DNA of 64,000 bases, taken from Wocania_A sp965224845 (lineage in GTDB: Bacteria > Bacteroidota > Bacteroidia > Flavobacteriales > Flavobacteriaceae). Of this stretch, positions 16,717 through 25,726 are shown piece after piece. Position numbers and translations under genes: made by a program. The stretch covers positions 1 to 64,000 of the forward strand of contig CBDDAJ010000026.1 in assembly GCA_965224845.1 (NCBI GenBank). The letters are read 5' to 3'. A model generated the notes under the pieces. It saw only the letters and a program-made list of their open reading frames with translations, did no database searches and was not told the origin of the DNA. Positions within the stretch are counted from its first letter, which is position 1. Each line of letters begins with the position of its first letter.

Positions 16717-18133
16717 ATATATAGGAGCATTTTTTTTCTTGATAATGGTGGGTGTACAATCCTGTGCGCCTACCAAACAAGTAAGAGCTGCCAATAAAGA
16801 ACTACCACAAATATATAAGGGTTCAGCCAAGGATACGCTTAGTAGTGCTACCATATCCTGGAAGAAGTTTTTTAATGAACCTGAATTAAATAGACTTATT
16901 GATTCCGCATTGATTAACAATCAAGAGCTTAACATACTCTTGCAGAAAGTAGCGATAGCCAATAATGAGATAAAAGCACGAAAGGGAGAATATCTGCCCT
17001 TTATAAATTTTCAGGTTGGTGCAGATGTAGAAAAGGTTGGCGAGTTTACCAGAAATGGTGCGGTGGAAACAAACTTGCCTATAAAGGAGGGTGAGGCATT
17101 TCCAGAACCGTTAACTAATTTTTCTGGAGGTTTGGTGGCCTCCTGGGAACTGGATGTTTGGAAAAAGCTTCGTAACTCTAAAAAGGCAGCAGTGATGGAA
17201 TACCTTTCTACTGTAGAAGGAAAGCATTTTATGGTAACCCATTTAGTAGCTGAAATAGCAGATGCTTATTACGAGTTAGTAGCCCTGGATAATCAACTGG
17301 AGATTATAAATCAAAATCTTGAAATTCAGCAAAATGCCTTAAAAATTGTAAGATTACAAAAACAAGCAGCTCAGGCAACAGAACTGGCCGTACAACGTTT
17401 TGAAGCCGAAGTACTGAAAAATCAAAGTGAACGATATGAGGTCAAACAGCGTATTTTTGAGGTAGAGAATCAAATTAATTTCCTTATTGGGCAACAGCCG
17501 ATTTCAGTTAGCAGAAATTCAGATAACTTTCTTGAAAAATCCATTGATACAGTCCTTACCGGATTGCCATCACAATTACTTGGGAACCGTCCAGACATTC
17601 GAAAAGCAGAATATGAACTAGCTGCAGCAAAACTAAATGTGAAAGTGGCACGAGCTAATTTCTATCCTTCATTTGGGTTAAGAGCTGGAATTGGATTGGA
17701 GGCCTTTAAACCTAAGTATTTGGTGTCGAATCCAGAATCGCTTTTGTATCATTTGGCTGGAGATTTAGCAGGACCGCTAATTAATAGAAAAGCGATCAAA
17801 GCAGAATATAATAGTGCCAACGCTAAACAATTAGCTACTGTTTATGAATATGAAAAGACTGTTTTAAACGGCTATATTGAAGTTGTTAACGACCTTTCTA
17901 ATATTAAAAACCTTAAACAAAATTATAAGTTGAAAGATAAGCAGGTAAAAGCCTTAACCAAATCTATCGAAATATCTAATAAGTTGTATCAATCGGCTAG
18001 AGCAGATTATATGGAAGTGTTGTTAACCCAGAGAGATGCTCTAGAGGCTAAAATTGAACTTGTAGAAACCAAAAAGAACCAGTTTTTAGCCCGGGTAAAT
18101 TTATATCGTGCATTAGGAGGTGGTTGGCAATAA
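16703..18133 (+). CDS. outer membrane efflux factor (TolC/NodT family), lipoprotein
   Basis: A 476-residue NodT-type outer membrane factor. The signal peptide ends in a lipobox (GVQSCAPTK). Two duplicated OEP domains follow, each with long coiled-coil helices: the first has SWELDVWKKLRNSKKAA, the second GNRPDIRKAEYELAAAKLNVKVARANFYPSF, the usual NodT signature. It forms the trimeric channel for the pump encoded upstream, overlapping that gene by 14 nt. A terminator follows after 45 bp, so the operon ends here. Confidence 0.95.
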   Translation: MKNSKYIGAFFFLIMVGVQSCAPTKQVRAANKELPQIYKGSAKDTLSSATISWKKFFNEPELNRLIDSALINNQELNILLQKVAIANNEIKARKGEYLPFINFQVGADVEKVGEFTRNGAVETNLPIKEGEAFPEPLTNFSGGLVASWELDVWKKLRNSKKAAVMEYLSTVEGKHFMVTHLVAEIADAYYELVALDNQLEIINQNLEIQQNALKIVRLQKQAAQATELAVQRFEAEVLKNQSERYEVKQRIFEVENQINFLIGQQPISVSRNSDNFLEKSIDTVLTGLPSQLLGNRPDIRKAEYELAAAKLNVKVARANFYPSFGLRAGIGLEAFKPKYLVSNPESLLYHLAGDLAGPLINRKAIKAEYNSANAKQLATVYEYEKTVLNGYIEVVNDLSNIKNLKQNYKLKDKQVKALTKSIEISNKLYQSARADYMEVLLTQRDALEAKIELVETKKNQFLARVNLYRALGGGWQ

Positions 18134-18177
18134 CAGGTCGATCTTAATCTAAGAAGATGTATTTTTATGTATTGTTA

Positions 18178-18215
18178 GGGAAGTATTATTATCTGATACT
18201 TCCCTTTCTTTTTGT
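18178..18215 (+). terminator. Rho-independent terminator of the RND operon
   Basis: Stem GGGAAGTAT (18178-18186)/ATACTTCCC (18196-18204) with a 9-nt loop, followed by TTTCTTTTTG. It is 45 bp after the stop of the outer membrane factor gene. Confidence 0.85.
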
Positions 18216-18264
18216 TATAACAAAATGAGTAGATGACGTTTACTAAAATGGATACAGCTGTGCT

Positions 18265-19956
18265 TTATTTTGTTTCAATGAGCTTTAACGTATACGCTAT
18301 TGCTGTATCTACACCACGAAGATAGTCTTCAATTGTTTGCACACTATAATAATGTGGTATTACTCCGCTTTCATCTGAGATAGAATCTGCATGAGTAATA
18401 TGTGTAAACCTTCCAACAAAATAAAACAGTCCTGTATTTGTAAGACGGAACATTTTTTGTCCCCCTGTATAAAATATACCACCATTAGATTCTTCTCCAA
18501 TTATAGTACCCATATTATAGTGTTTGGTAAGAGCAAGCAACTGACCTGTTGAAGACCCGGCTCGACCATCAGTTAAAAAATACACCTGCCCCTTATAGTT
18601 GTCTTTAAATGGGTTTAAAGGTTTTAGCTTTTTATCATTTGATGGTGCTACTTTAAAATATGTAAAAGGTCTTTTTGCAATATACTGCAATAAGTAAGCA
18701 GCTGCCCAAGAATTTCCACCACCGTTTCCTCTAACATCTATAATTAGGTTCTGGGTGTTTTTCTTATTTATTTCTTTAAAGCTTTCATCTAAAAACCGTT
18801 GAATAATTGGCAACCTATTCCCATAAAAATCCCAATGTTGTATTGATAAAAGTGCTATGTTTTCTTGTTTTCCTATAAAATCAAGGCATAACGTTTCCTT
18901 ACACATATTAAAATTTTTAAGTTGAAATTGATATGTTTCTAACATTTCTAATACTATAGGATCTTTTTTTCCTTTTACAGTTATTTTATAATTTTTAGGA
19001 AAACCAAATGCATAAGGTATCATTGCAGTCGATCGCCAATTAAACAAATGCCTTTTAAAAGTATTGCCAACCTTACCTTGTGTTGTAATGTGCTTATTAA
19101 TATCTTTTATTATTTCAACACTACTTTTTCCATTTATAGCATAGATTTCTGAACCAGCTTTCACTTTATGGTTATTTATTAAAGCATCAGCTATGTATAA
19201 TTTTTCGTTTATATTAAATAATTCTAGAGGGAAACGTAATTTGGCTGGCAGCATTTCGCTTTCCTGCTCAAAATACATAGGAATAGAGCTATGTCCACAG
19301 TTAATATTAGCAACCAATTCACTGCAGTGCCATATAAACGCTGCATATGTTGTGTTGTTAGTTATTAAATTCTTCTTTTCTTCTACTATACGCCAGAAAT
19401 CTTCTTTTGGCATAAATTTATAAGGATGTGGGTTTACTTCTGTTAGTGTCTTTGCTAATTCATCTATATCATCTAAATACTGTTGCTTGTTATATACCTT
19501 GTAAAACTTGGTCTTATCACGGTTTTTAAAGTGCATTTTAATAATAAATCTTTCGGCATGTTCATTCTTTGGATTCAATTCTAACGACTTCTTGTAATTT
19601 TTTAAGGCCATTTCTGTATTACCACTTAAAGAATAGGCTTCTCCTAAACTGTCATATGGGTTAAAGGAGTTTGGGAATTCTGCAACGAGTAATTCAAAAA
19701 TCTTAATAGCGTCTTCAATTCTATTATCACTTATTAATTGATATCCCAGATTGTTTAATTCATTTTCATCATTAAAATTAAAACGACTATTACTCTCTCT
19801 TTTTAATTTGTTATAGTGGCGAATTGCCGCATCAATATCATTATAGGAATAAGTTTCAAGAGCTTCCTTAATTGATTTTTGAGTTGGGGTTTGCGTTTTA
19901 CAATTACTTATTAAAAACAAGATGGGAACAAGTAAAATTAAGGCTTTGAATTTCAT
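18265..19956 (-). CDS. TPR lipoprotein with S41-type peptidase domain
   Basis: A 563-residue exported protein. The signal ends in a lipobox (FLISNCKTQ). Residues about 60-150 form two or three TPR repeats (NPYDSLGEAYSLSGNTEMALKNYKKSLELNPKN). The C-terminal half is of the S41 (C-terminal processing/tricorn core) type: a strand LIIDVRGNGGGNSWAAAYL, then FLTDGRAGSSTGQLLAL with the nucleophile Ser in GSSTG, and a final GEESNGG block. PDZ content is unclear. Proteins of this type are often periplasmic or outer-membrane peptidases of unknown substrate in Bacteroidota. It is convergent with the RND operon and 96 bp downstream of the AraC gene on the same strand. Confidence 0.82.
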   Translation of the reverse strand: MKFKALILLVPILFLISNCKTQTPTQKSIKEALETYSYNDIDAAIRHYNKLKRESNSRFNFNDENELNNLGYQLISDNRIEDAIKIFELLVAEFPNSFNPYDSLGEAYSLSGNTEMALKNYKKSLELNPKNEHAERFIIKMHFKNRDKTKFYKVYNKQQYLDDIDELAKTLTEVNPHPYKFMPKEDFWRIVEEKKNLITNNTTYAAFIWHCSELVANINCGHSSIPMYFEQESEMLPAKLRFPLELFNINEKLYIADALINNHKVKAGSEIYAINGKSSVEIIKDINKHITTQGKVGNTFKRHLFNWRSTAMIPYAFGFPKNYKITVKGKKDPIVLEMLETYQFQLKNFNMCKETLCLDFIGKQENIALLSIQHWDFYGNRLPIIQRFLDESFKEINKKNTQNLIIDVRGNGGGNSWAAAYLLQYIAKRPFTYFKVAPSNDKKLKPLNPFKDNYKGQVYFLTDGRAGSSTGQLLALTKHYNMGTIIGEESNGGIFYTGGQKMFRLTNTGLFYFVGRFTHITHADSISDESGVIPHYYSVQTIEDYLRGVDTAIAYTLKLIETK

Positions 19957-20052
19957 GAGATATAAATTTTCAACAAGTTTAGATGCTTTAACTTGAAAAG
20001 TATTTGTGGAACAGTTTTAATTTGTTCTGAATTATAAAAAAGAACTTAATAA

Positions 20053-21081
20053 TTAGACTTTATATTTTGCAGGGGTTGTGTTTGTAAATTTTTTAAAAGC
20101 CCTGTAAAATGCAGATTTTGAATTGAAACCAGACATGTTTCCAATAGCGTCAAGTGTGTATTTTGAATTTGAGCTAATAAGACGTTTGGCTTCATTAACT
20201 CTATACTCGTTTATAAAATCGGAAAAACTTTTCCCAATAATCTCATTAATTAATCTTGAAAACTCGTGTAAAGGAATGCCTAATTCATTAGCTACTTCTG
20301 GAGATTTTAAATTGGAATTTGTGTAAAGTTTTTTATGAGTCATTAATAATGATAAAGATGCAATAAGCTTGTTGTTCTTTTCAAAATCAATAGTATGCTT
20401 TTGATTTGTTTTTTTAAAGATGAACAATGCCATTTTTTTATTAAAAATAAAATAAAGAAAGCAGGCATAGAATACTATTGAAAATAGTATTGAACCACTT
20501 ATGAAGAAATTAAAATGAGTAAAGCATAGTACACTCCATAAAATAATTAAACTAAAAGTAATAAATACTAACCATTTTTTAAGTAAAGTAGCATTATTAC
20601 ATTCGAGTTCTGATACTTTTACATAATATAAAGCATACAAAATATAGCTAATCCATTGTAAATTGATTACCGGTAACAAAGTTGTTTTATTCCAGGACAC
20701 ATTTTTGCTGAAAGGAAAGACTAAAATGAGTGTAATAACAATTAATACCCATATAAAAATATGTAGTTTCCATTTTTTTGCTAATACGCGATCTGGTTTG
20801 GTTACATTAATGATATATGAGAAAAATAATGGTCCGATAAGTAAAAAAAAAGAAGGTCCGGATTGCAGAAAAAATATAGGTTCTTCAGTAGAGAATGAAT
20901 AAAATAAGGACTTTAAAACTCTTAACCCTAATACAAATAGAAATAAACCAAATATTCTATTTGTTAAACTTTTATACGATTTACTAACGAGAAAGAAGAT
21001 GCTTACTATAAAGCTGTTAAAAACTCCAATAGCACCAAAAAAGAATAATATTTTAGAAGAAAATTCCATAATTGAGTTCAA
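20053..21081 (-). CDS. AraC family regulator with membrane-embedded N-terminal half
   Basis: A 342-residue protein with six or seven hydrophobic helices in the first 215 residues and a C-terminal AraC DNA-binding domain of two helix-turn-helix motifs (ELGIPLHEFSRLINEIIGKSF and DAIGNMSGFNSKSAFYRAFKKFTNTTP). Membrane-bound AraC proteins of this layout are common in Bacteroidota, probably sensing lipid-phase or envelope signals. The upstream region holds an ATCAGAAATCTGAA site (21358-21371), one mismatch from a full TTCAGA/TCTGAA dyad that also lies upstream of the efflux operon. A target relation is inference. Confidence 0.9.
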   Translation of the reverse strand: MNSIMEFSSKILFFFGAIGVFNSFIVSIFFLVSKSYKSLTNRIFGLFLFVLGLRVLKSLFYSFSTEEPIFFLQSGPSFFLLIGPLFFSYIINVTKPDRVLAKKWKLHIFIWVLIVITLILVFPFSKNVSWNKTTLLPVINLQWISYILYALYYVKVSELECNNATLLKKWLVFITFSLIILWSVLCFTHFNFFISGSILFSIVFYACFLYFIFNKKMALFIFKKTNQKHTIDFEKNNKLIASLSLLMTHKKLYTNSNLKSPEVANELGIPLHEFSRLINEIIGKSFSDFINEYRVNEAKRLISSNSKYTLDAIGNMSGFNSKSAFYRAFKKFTNTTPAKYKV

Positions 21082-21651
21082 ATATAAAAATCTTCGAATA
21101 GCAGACAGGATAAATTAGCCAGATTATTACCCATGTTTTTTTGTTATAAGATCTAGACAGGTTAGTAATTCCTGCAATGAAAAACGAAGTTGGAGTACTG
21201 CTCAAATTATTGAAACACCTAGGGTTAGTACTGTAAAAACACTTAGAAAAACGACCTCCAATTCCAACAAAAAGCCTTCTCTAAAGTTGATTTTAAAGTC
21301 ATTCTGCTTTAATAAATAAAGTTGTTTATAATTTAAGAACTAGTAAGCGGTTCAAGAATCAGAAATCTGAACATATGTTGTGCCTTATTTTTTTGAATAC
21401 TGTTTTGTGTTTTGGAGCTTTGTTTAGGGGTATTGATTATCTCAATAAAGAAGGGCCAGAACTATATATCAGGATATGCACAAACAGAACAAATACAATG
21501 AGAATAAAGGCGAAAAGACGGTTTTTTATCTAAGTACATTATAATACACCTAATGTAGCAAAACATTTTATAATCCTTTAACCAGGATTTGGAAACTTAA
21601 ACCCCTAAAACTATTCAAAGCTGGTAGTATATTAATATAAAAAATAAAGAA
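21082..21651. other. 570-bp intergenic region between divergent genes
   Basis: This gap holds one copy of the dyad (ATCAGAAATCTGAA at 21358-21371), about 280 bp from the AraC start at 21081. A short frame (ATG at 21178) gives about 19 codons only and has no support. There is no clear hairpin with T run. The leader of the small HMA-like gene occupies its right end. Confidence 0.5.
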
Positions 21652-21927
21652 ATGAGTTTACTAACAGAAAATGTTATTCCAGGAAATCACGGAAGAATTT
21701 TTGGAACAAACGCCACAACAGATAAAGACATAGAACGCATTAAAGCTGCAATTGAGAAGGTTGACGGTGTCAAGGATGTTGTTCTGGTTAAAGAAGTTTT
21801 TCCTCGCGAATTAATCGTTCATACAACCAAGTTAGTCTCGGTAGCAGCTATAGAAAATGAAGTAAAAAAAACAGGGCTGCATTGTATACCGAAAGGTATT
21901 TTCCCAGTGCTGGAAAAAGAGGATTAA
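21652..21927 (+). CDS. small HMA-like (heavy-metal-associated fold) protein lacking CxxC
   Basis: A 91-residue cytoplasmic protein with a beta-alpha-beta-beta-alpha-beta pattern: KDIERIKAAIEKVDGVKDVVLV and SVAAIENEVKKTGLH are the two helices, as in heavy-metal-associated domains. The usual metal-binding CxxC loop is absent, replaced by ATTDKD, so metal binding by that site is not supported. A single Cys lies at GLHCIPKG. It is monocistronic with a terminator 20 bp after its stop. Function unknown. Confidence 0.75.
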   Translation: MSLLTENVIPGNHGRIFGTNATTDKDIERIKAAIEKVDGVKDVVLVKEVFPRELIVHTTKLVSVAAIENEVKKTGLHCIPKGIFPVLEKED

Positions 21928-21946
21928 TCAAAAGGAGATTCATAAG

Positions 21947-21977
21947 AAAAGCGGCAGTTAAAATGGTCGCTTTTTTT
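21947..21977 (+). terminator. Rho-independent terminator after the HMA-like gene
   Basis: Stem AAAAGCG (21947-21953)/CGCTTTT (21968-21974) with a 14-nt loop, ending in a T run. It follows the stop codon at 21927 by about 20 bp. Confidence 0.65.
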
Positions 21978-22030
21978 ATTGAAAGACAATATTTTTAACC
22001 CCTTCGTGTTTGAAATTAACTTGATTTCAA

Positions 22031-22068
22031 ATTAAAAAAGGTATCACATAGTTTCAGTGAGATACCTT
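22031..22068 (-). terminator. Rho-independent terminator overlapping the operon's last stop
   Basis: On the minus strand, AAGGTATC (22068-22061) pairs with GATACCTT (22045-22038), followed by TTTTAAT. The stem includes the stop codon of the 127-residue hypothetical gene, so it ends the VOC-Usp-hypothetical transcript. Confidence 0.75.
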
Positions 22069-22427
22069 AAAAAAGCGGTCTTTAGTTCTAAATAGATTTT
22101 GCGCTGAGTTTCAATGTCACTTCTTAATGTGGAATGATCATCAAAATGAACATGATTGATGGCAATAGGATGTTCCTTTGCAAAACAACTCAACTTATTT
22201 TCATGACCATTTATGTCATGCGATAGGATGTCTATAACTTCATTGTGGCGAATAAAATTGTTTTGAAAGTATTCAACTTTCTTCATTACACTTTTACTGG
22301 TCCACTTGGAAGCGACATCCTCTAATCTCCTTTGAAATATTCTAAGTTCGTCTTTTTGGAATGACAGCTCGCTTATCCATGCAGCATGCTCAAAATGTAA
22401 ATCTGAAATATAAATTTTAGTTTTCAT
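22044..22427 (-). CDS. hypothetical helical, His-rich protein
   Basis: A 127-residue cytoplasmic protein of unknown family. It looks all-helical, with about four helices: ELSFQKDELRIFQRRLEDVAS, VEYFQNNFIRHNEVIDILSHDI, and LRSDIETQRKIYLELKTAFLRYL. It is rich in His (about 10), several spaced within helices (DLHFEHAAW, SHDINGHE, NHVHFDDHS), which could mean metal binding, perhaps a hemerythrin-like bundle, but no known motif is complete. It is the last gene of a minus-strand group with Usp (69-bp gap) and VOC genes. A stress or redox role is only suggested by context. Confidence 0.65.
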   Translation of the reverse strand: MKTKIYISDLHFEHAAWISELSFQKDELRIFQRRLEDVASKWTSKSVMKKVEYFQNNFIRHNEVIDILSHDINGHENKLSCFAKEHPIAINHVHFDDHSTLRSDIETQRKIYLELKTAFLRYLTETM

Positions 22428-22496
22428 AATATGGATATAAAATTTTAAATGTTCTTAACTTTTGAAACGCTCACTTTTTGCTAAGCATGATAAGAA

Positions 22497-22913
22497 TCAC
22501 ATCACGCTATTAGGAATTATAAGTATTGGTATTTTTACAAGGTCTAAAAGTTCTTTCTTTGTAAAACACCCAAATGATTTGTATGAAGAGTCGCAATGAT
22601 ACTGTCCAATGACAAACAAATCAGGTTGCCATGAATTAACAATACCTCTTATTTCAGTATATGGGTAAATTACCGGAGTAAACTCTTCAATTTCAACAGC
22701 GGGATAAATAATATTTATTTCATCAAGCAGTTCGTCGTGACGTTTTTGAATTAAATCAGCTTTTATTGAATTATGGTCATTTTCAAAATTGCAATCAATA
22801 TATGCGATACCTAATTCAGAACCGAGACTACTAGCCAGTGAGATACCATAATTAACAATGTGCAATAATGAAACATGGTCTTCAACGGCGATTAGTATTT
22901 TATTGATTTTCAT
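22497..22913 (-). CDS. universal stress protein (UspA) family
   Basis: A 138-residue protein with the Usp fold: KILIAVEDHVSLLHIVNYGISLASSLGSELGIAYI is the first strand and helix, then DLFVIGQYHCDSSYKSFGCFTKKELLDLVKIPILIIP, the last strand. The ATP-binding G-x2-G-x9-G(S/T) pattern is not clear, so it may not bind ATP. It overlaps the upstream VOC gene by 14 nt and is followed by the His-rich hypothetical gene. Confidence 0.88.
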   Translation of the reverse strand: MKINKILIAVEDHVSLLHIVNYGISLASSLGSELGIAYIDCNFENDHNSIKADLIQKRHDELLDEINIIYPAVEIEEFTPVIYPYTEIRGIVNSWQPDLFVIGQYHCDSSYKSFGCFTKKELLDLVKIPILIIPNSVM

Positions 22914-23295
22914 CTATATAATTTAATATTTCCAATAGATTTCCATCTGGATCGTGAAAGTAAATCGACTTCATCTTACCATTTGTGTCAACTTTTTCTA
23001 CCACATCGGAGATTATGAGAACATGCTTCTGTATCAATTCTTTCCTTACTGTATCTATAGGTATTTTGGTAACAAAACTAATGTTTGCACTACCTGGGTG
23101 AATATTTCTTGCTTTAGGTTCTAACTCATTTCCTAATTGGTGTAAATTGATTTTATTCGAACCAAATTTTAATGCTTTTAGGTTATTGTCAAAAGTAATT
23201 ACTTCCATACCTAATTTCTCTTTATAAAAATGGCATGCTCGCCTAACTGAAGCTACAGTGAGAACAATATGGTTTATTCGTTCTACATATATCAT
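22900..23295 (-). CDS. VOC family protein (glyoxalase/dioxygenase fold)
   Basis: A 131-residue single-chain vicinal oxygen chelate protein: INHIVLTVASVRRACHFYKEKLGME opens the fold, and IYFHDPDGNLLEILNY closes it, with a His in the first strand (His9), a His in NLHQLG and a Glu in LLEIL as probable metal ligands. Members include glyoxalase I, fosfomycin-resistance enzymes and ring dioxygenases; the substrate is not visible. First gene of a three-gene group. Confidence 0.88.
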   Translation of the reverse strand: MIYVERINHIVLTVASVRRACHFYKEKLGMEVITFDNNLKALKFGSNKINLHQLGNELEPKARNIHPGSANISFVTKIPIDTVRKELIQKHVLIISDVVEKVDTNGKMKSIYFHDPDGNLLEILNYIDENQ

Positions 23296-23720
23296 AAGTT
23301 TAATTTTTAATTAATAAGTAATCTTAAAAAGAGTGCTTTAATTTGTGTTACTAAAACAATAATATTATCCTTGAGTAAATGCTGTTCAAGGAAAGAGTGT
23401 TTGCTTTGTGTGATGGCTCAAGCTAATGTTGTTAGACATTATATAGCTTAAAATAACATCTGGAATAAGGTTGTTTGGAACTTCCAGAAAATTATAAAAA
23501 GCCCTTCCGAAAAAAACATTGTGTAGTAAAACCATCAATCAAATCCATCAAAGTTTTTAAAAGGGCTCTTCATAATTAACTAAACAACCATGAAAAAACG
23601 TATTCCAACTAACAATTTGTGTGTACAAATTTCTTTAGAAAGGATAGATATGGCAAATTATTAAGGAGCATAAGAGTTCAGAAATCCGAAATATGTACCA
23701 GTATAATTCTTCGCCTTTTT
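23296..23720. other. 425-bp intergenic region
   Basis: It contains TTCAGAAATCCGAA (23677-23690), one mismatch from the dyad seen upstream of the efflux operon, placed 31 bp after the AraC gene's stop. A 24-codon frame at 23590-23664 (MKKRIPTNNLC...) is present, too weak to call. Separate copies of AAGCCCTT (about 23500) and AAGGGCT (about 23560) could pair over about 50 nt. No firm feature otherwise. Confidence 0.45.
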
Positions 23721-24872
23721 TTAGGACGATTTGTATTGTGCAGGGGTCATATCTTCAAACCTTCTAAAAGCACTATAAAATGTGGTCTTTGAGTGAAATC
23801 CGGCTTCGAAACCAATACCCTCGATTGAAAGGTTTTTAGTGCCTTCACTTTTGAGCAATTCTTTGGCGAGTTCAATACGAAATGAGTTGATGTAATTATT
23901 GAAGTTAAGTGATTTTACCGAATTAATAGCAAAAGAAATTCGCTTGGGATGCATGTTGGTAGCCTCAGCGACATCAATAATAGTGAGCTTGTCATTGGTG
24001 TAACACTTTGAGCTTTTTACAAAGTCCTCAACGGTCTGGTATGTTTCTAGAGCTTCTTCAGACGTCATTAAACTTTGAGTAAGCTGAGGGGTTATATTAA
24101 GAGGCTCATTGGAGGTTTTATTTTTCTTTCTAAGAATTGGAGTGGTTTGCTCAGAAGTTCCCCGTTTACTATTAATCCATATTAAAGCGGTAACATTTTC
24201 TTGGGTAATGCCTTTATAAGAAACCCAATAAATAAGAATAACATTGATTACAGTTATTAGTATATACCAAAGGTGGCTATCAATAAAAAAGTTGAGAAGT
24301 ATAAGCATGTGAAATACAATACTCAAATAAGTAAACCATTTTGACCAATTTAGTGTTTTGCTATGGATGGACGTATATTGGTTTTCTAATTCCCGTGAAT
24401 GTTGATGGATATGTTTTAGGATCAGATAAGCTATAAAGAAAGCATAGCATAACCCTGAAAAAAAATATAATACAGCAAAAGACGAGTCTTTAATTTGAAG
24501 CTTGGTTTCATAAGGAAGACAAAATACTACCGAAGCGGCTAAGAATTCAACAACTCCAGGAATTAAAGTCCAATAACTGGGTTGCTTATTACCAAAAATC
24601 GAAATTTTTTGAATATAGATATATAGTAACGGGTAGGCTAAAAAATGAAATCCTACAGGAAAAAGTTCCCACTCTGGATACTGCTCTAATATACCTGTGT
24701 CGTTTAAAATGTTGGTTATGGGCTCTAAAGCAAAGAGTATGATAAAAATCCCTAGGAAACGAGTTGGTTTATTTTTTCTGGAGTGCAAAAGAATTAACAT
24801 GACTCCAAATGATAATCCTTGAACTACCCCTAAAGCATCGATAAAACTTACGAAACTATTTGATAAATTCAT
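23721..24872 (-). CDS. AraC family regulator with membrane-embedded N-terminal half
   Basis: A 383-residue protein built like the regulator at 20053-21081: six or seven hydrophobic helices up to about residue 225, a charged linker, then a C-terminal AraC domain (VAEATNMHPKRISFAINSVKSLNFNNYI and IEGIGFEAGFHSKTTFYSAFRRFEDMTPAQY). The two proteins are clear paralogues in layout. Dyad-like sites lie both sides of it (23677-23690, near-match 25054-25067), suggesting autoregulation. The signal is unknown. Confidence 0.9.
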   Translation of the reverse strand: MNLSNSFVSFIDALGVVQGLSFGVMLILLHSRKNKPTRFLGIFIILFALEPITNILNDTGILEQYPEWELFPVGFHFLAYPLLYIYIQKISIFGNKQPSYWTLIPGVVEFLAASVVFCLPYETKLQIKDSSFAVLYFFSGLCYAFFIAYLILKHIHQHSRELENQYTSIHSKTLNWSKWFTYLSIVFHMLILLNFFIDSHLWYILITVINVILIYWVSYKGITQENVTALIWINSKRGTSEQTTPILRKKNKTSNEPLNITPQLTQSLMTSEEALETYQTVEDFVKSSKCYTNDKLTIIDVAEATNMHPKRISFAINSVKSLNFNNYINSFRIELAKELLKSEGTKNLSIEGIGFEAGFHSKTTFYSAFRRFEDMTPAQYKSS

Positions 24873-25264
24873 TTTTTGCTAGTATCAATTATATTGACTG
24901 GTTTTCAAAGATAATTTTATGTTAAAACGAAACAAAGTTTTCTGGAATGAAATATTATGATATGATTTTAGCTTATACCTGTTAGTAAAAGTTGACGAAA
25001 ATCTGAAATAGAAACCATTAAAAAGTATTATTTAACTTTTTTTTTGTTCACATTTCAGATTATTGAACCAATTGATTAGAAGGTGTATTCATAGGTGTAA
25101 GTGGTTTCTAAAATGGCCTTAAGGCCTTGCTTTGTAAGCTTCTTTTTTTTTAATCGCTTTAAATCGATAATGCTTTATTCATTACTTTTAAAGGAAACCA
25201 TTCCGAATGTTTGTTTTTTGATTTAAAGGGGATCTGCTAAAAAGCAGAATTTTTGCCTGTTTTA
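24873..25264. other. 392-bp intergenic region
   Basis: It holds a near-match to the AraC-linked dyad (TTCAGATTATTGAA, 25054-25067), a 12-bp perfect palindrome GGCCTTAAGGCC (25115-25126) and a plus-strand hairpin with T run, TCTGCT (25233-25238)/AGCAGA (25243-25248) then ATTTTTG. No plus-strand gene ends there, so the hairpin may belong to an unannotated short transcript. No coding frame is supported. Confidence 0.5.
25233..25255 (+). terminator. plus-strand terminator-like hairpin without an upstream gene
   Basis: TCTGCT-AAAA-AGCAGA followed by ATTTTTG. The T run is on the plus strand while both flanking genes are on the minus strand. It may be fortuitous or mark a small RNA. Confidence 0.4.
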
Positions 25265-25726
25265 TTATATATAATATTCGGTAGTAGATTTAATTTCTTT
25301 TAAAACAAAATAGCTTTCCAGAACTCCAATGTTTTCAATTTTCGATAATTTTAACCGAACAAATTCATGATATTCGTCAAGGCTATCTAAATTTATTTTT
25401 AGAAAAAAATCGACTTTCCCAGCCATATGATAGCATTCTTGTACCTCTCTTAATGCTTTAATTTGTTTGTCAAATTTGTCGATAAACCCTTCATTGTGAT
25501 ATCTTAATGAAACCATACATATAGCAGTTATAGGAATATTGAGTCGTTTTTTATCTAAAAGCGCTACATATTTTTTAATATATCCTTTATTTTCTAATCT
25601 TCTTATACGTTCGTATACAGGGGAAGGTGTTAGGTTAAGTATTTCTGCAACCTCTTTAGTTGTTTTTTTTGAGTCCTTTTGAAGGATTCTTAAAATTTTT
25701 AAATCGACGTCGTCTACTTTTTCCAT
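25265..25726 (-). CDS. Lrp/AsnC family regulator
   Basis: A 153-residue regulator with the Lrp layout: N-terminal helix-turn-helix (DVDLKILRILQKDSKKTTKEVAEILNL and SPVYERIRRLENKGYIKKY) and a C-terminal RAM/ligand-binding domain (TAICMVSLRYHNEGF ... VQECYHMAGKVDFFLKI). It is divergent from threonine dehydrogenase by 169 bp of very AT-rich DNA with repeated AAAGATAAAAT elements. By context it probably controls threonine catabolism in response to an amino acid, as Lrp does for the tdh-kbl operon of Escherichia coli; that is inference here. Confidence 0.93.
   Translation of the reverse strand: MEKVDDVDLKILRILQKDSKKTTKEVAEILNLTPSPVYERIRRLENKGYIKKYVALLDKKRLNIPITAICMVSLRYHNEGFIDKFDKQIKALREVQECYHMAGKVDFFLKINLDSLDEYHEFVRLKLSKIENIGVLESYFVLKEIKSTTEYYI

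Noticed and set aside
23590..23664. 24-codon frame in the gap before the second AraC gene
   Set aside because: Too short, no domain and no supporting context beyond a start codon.
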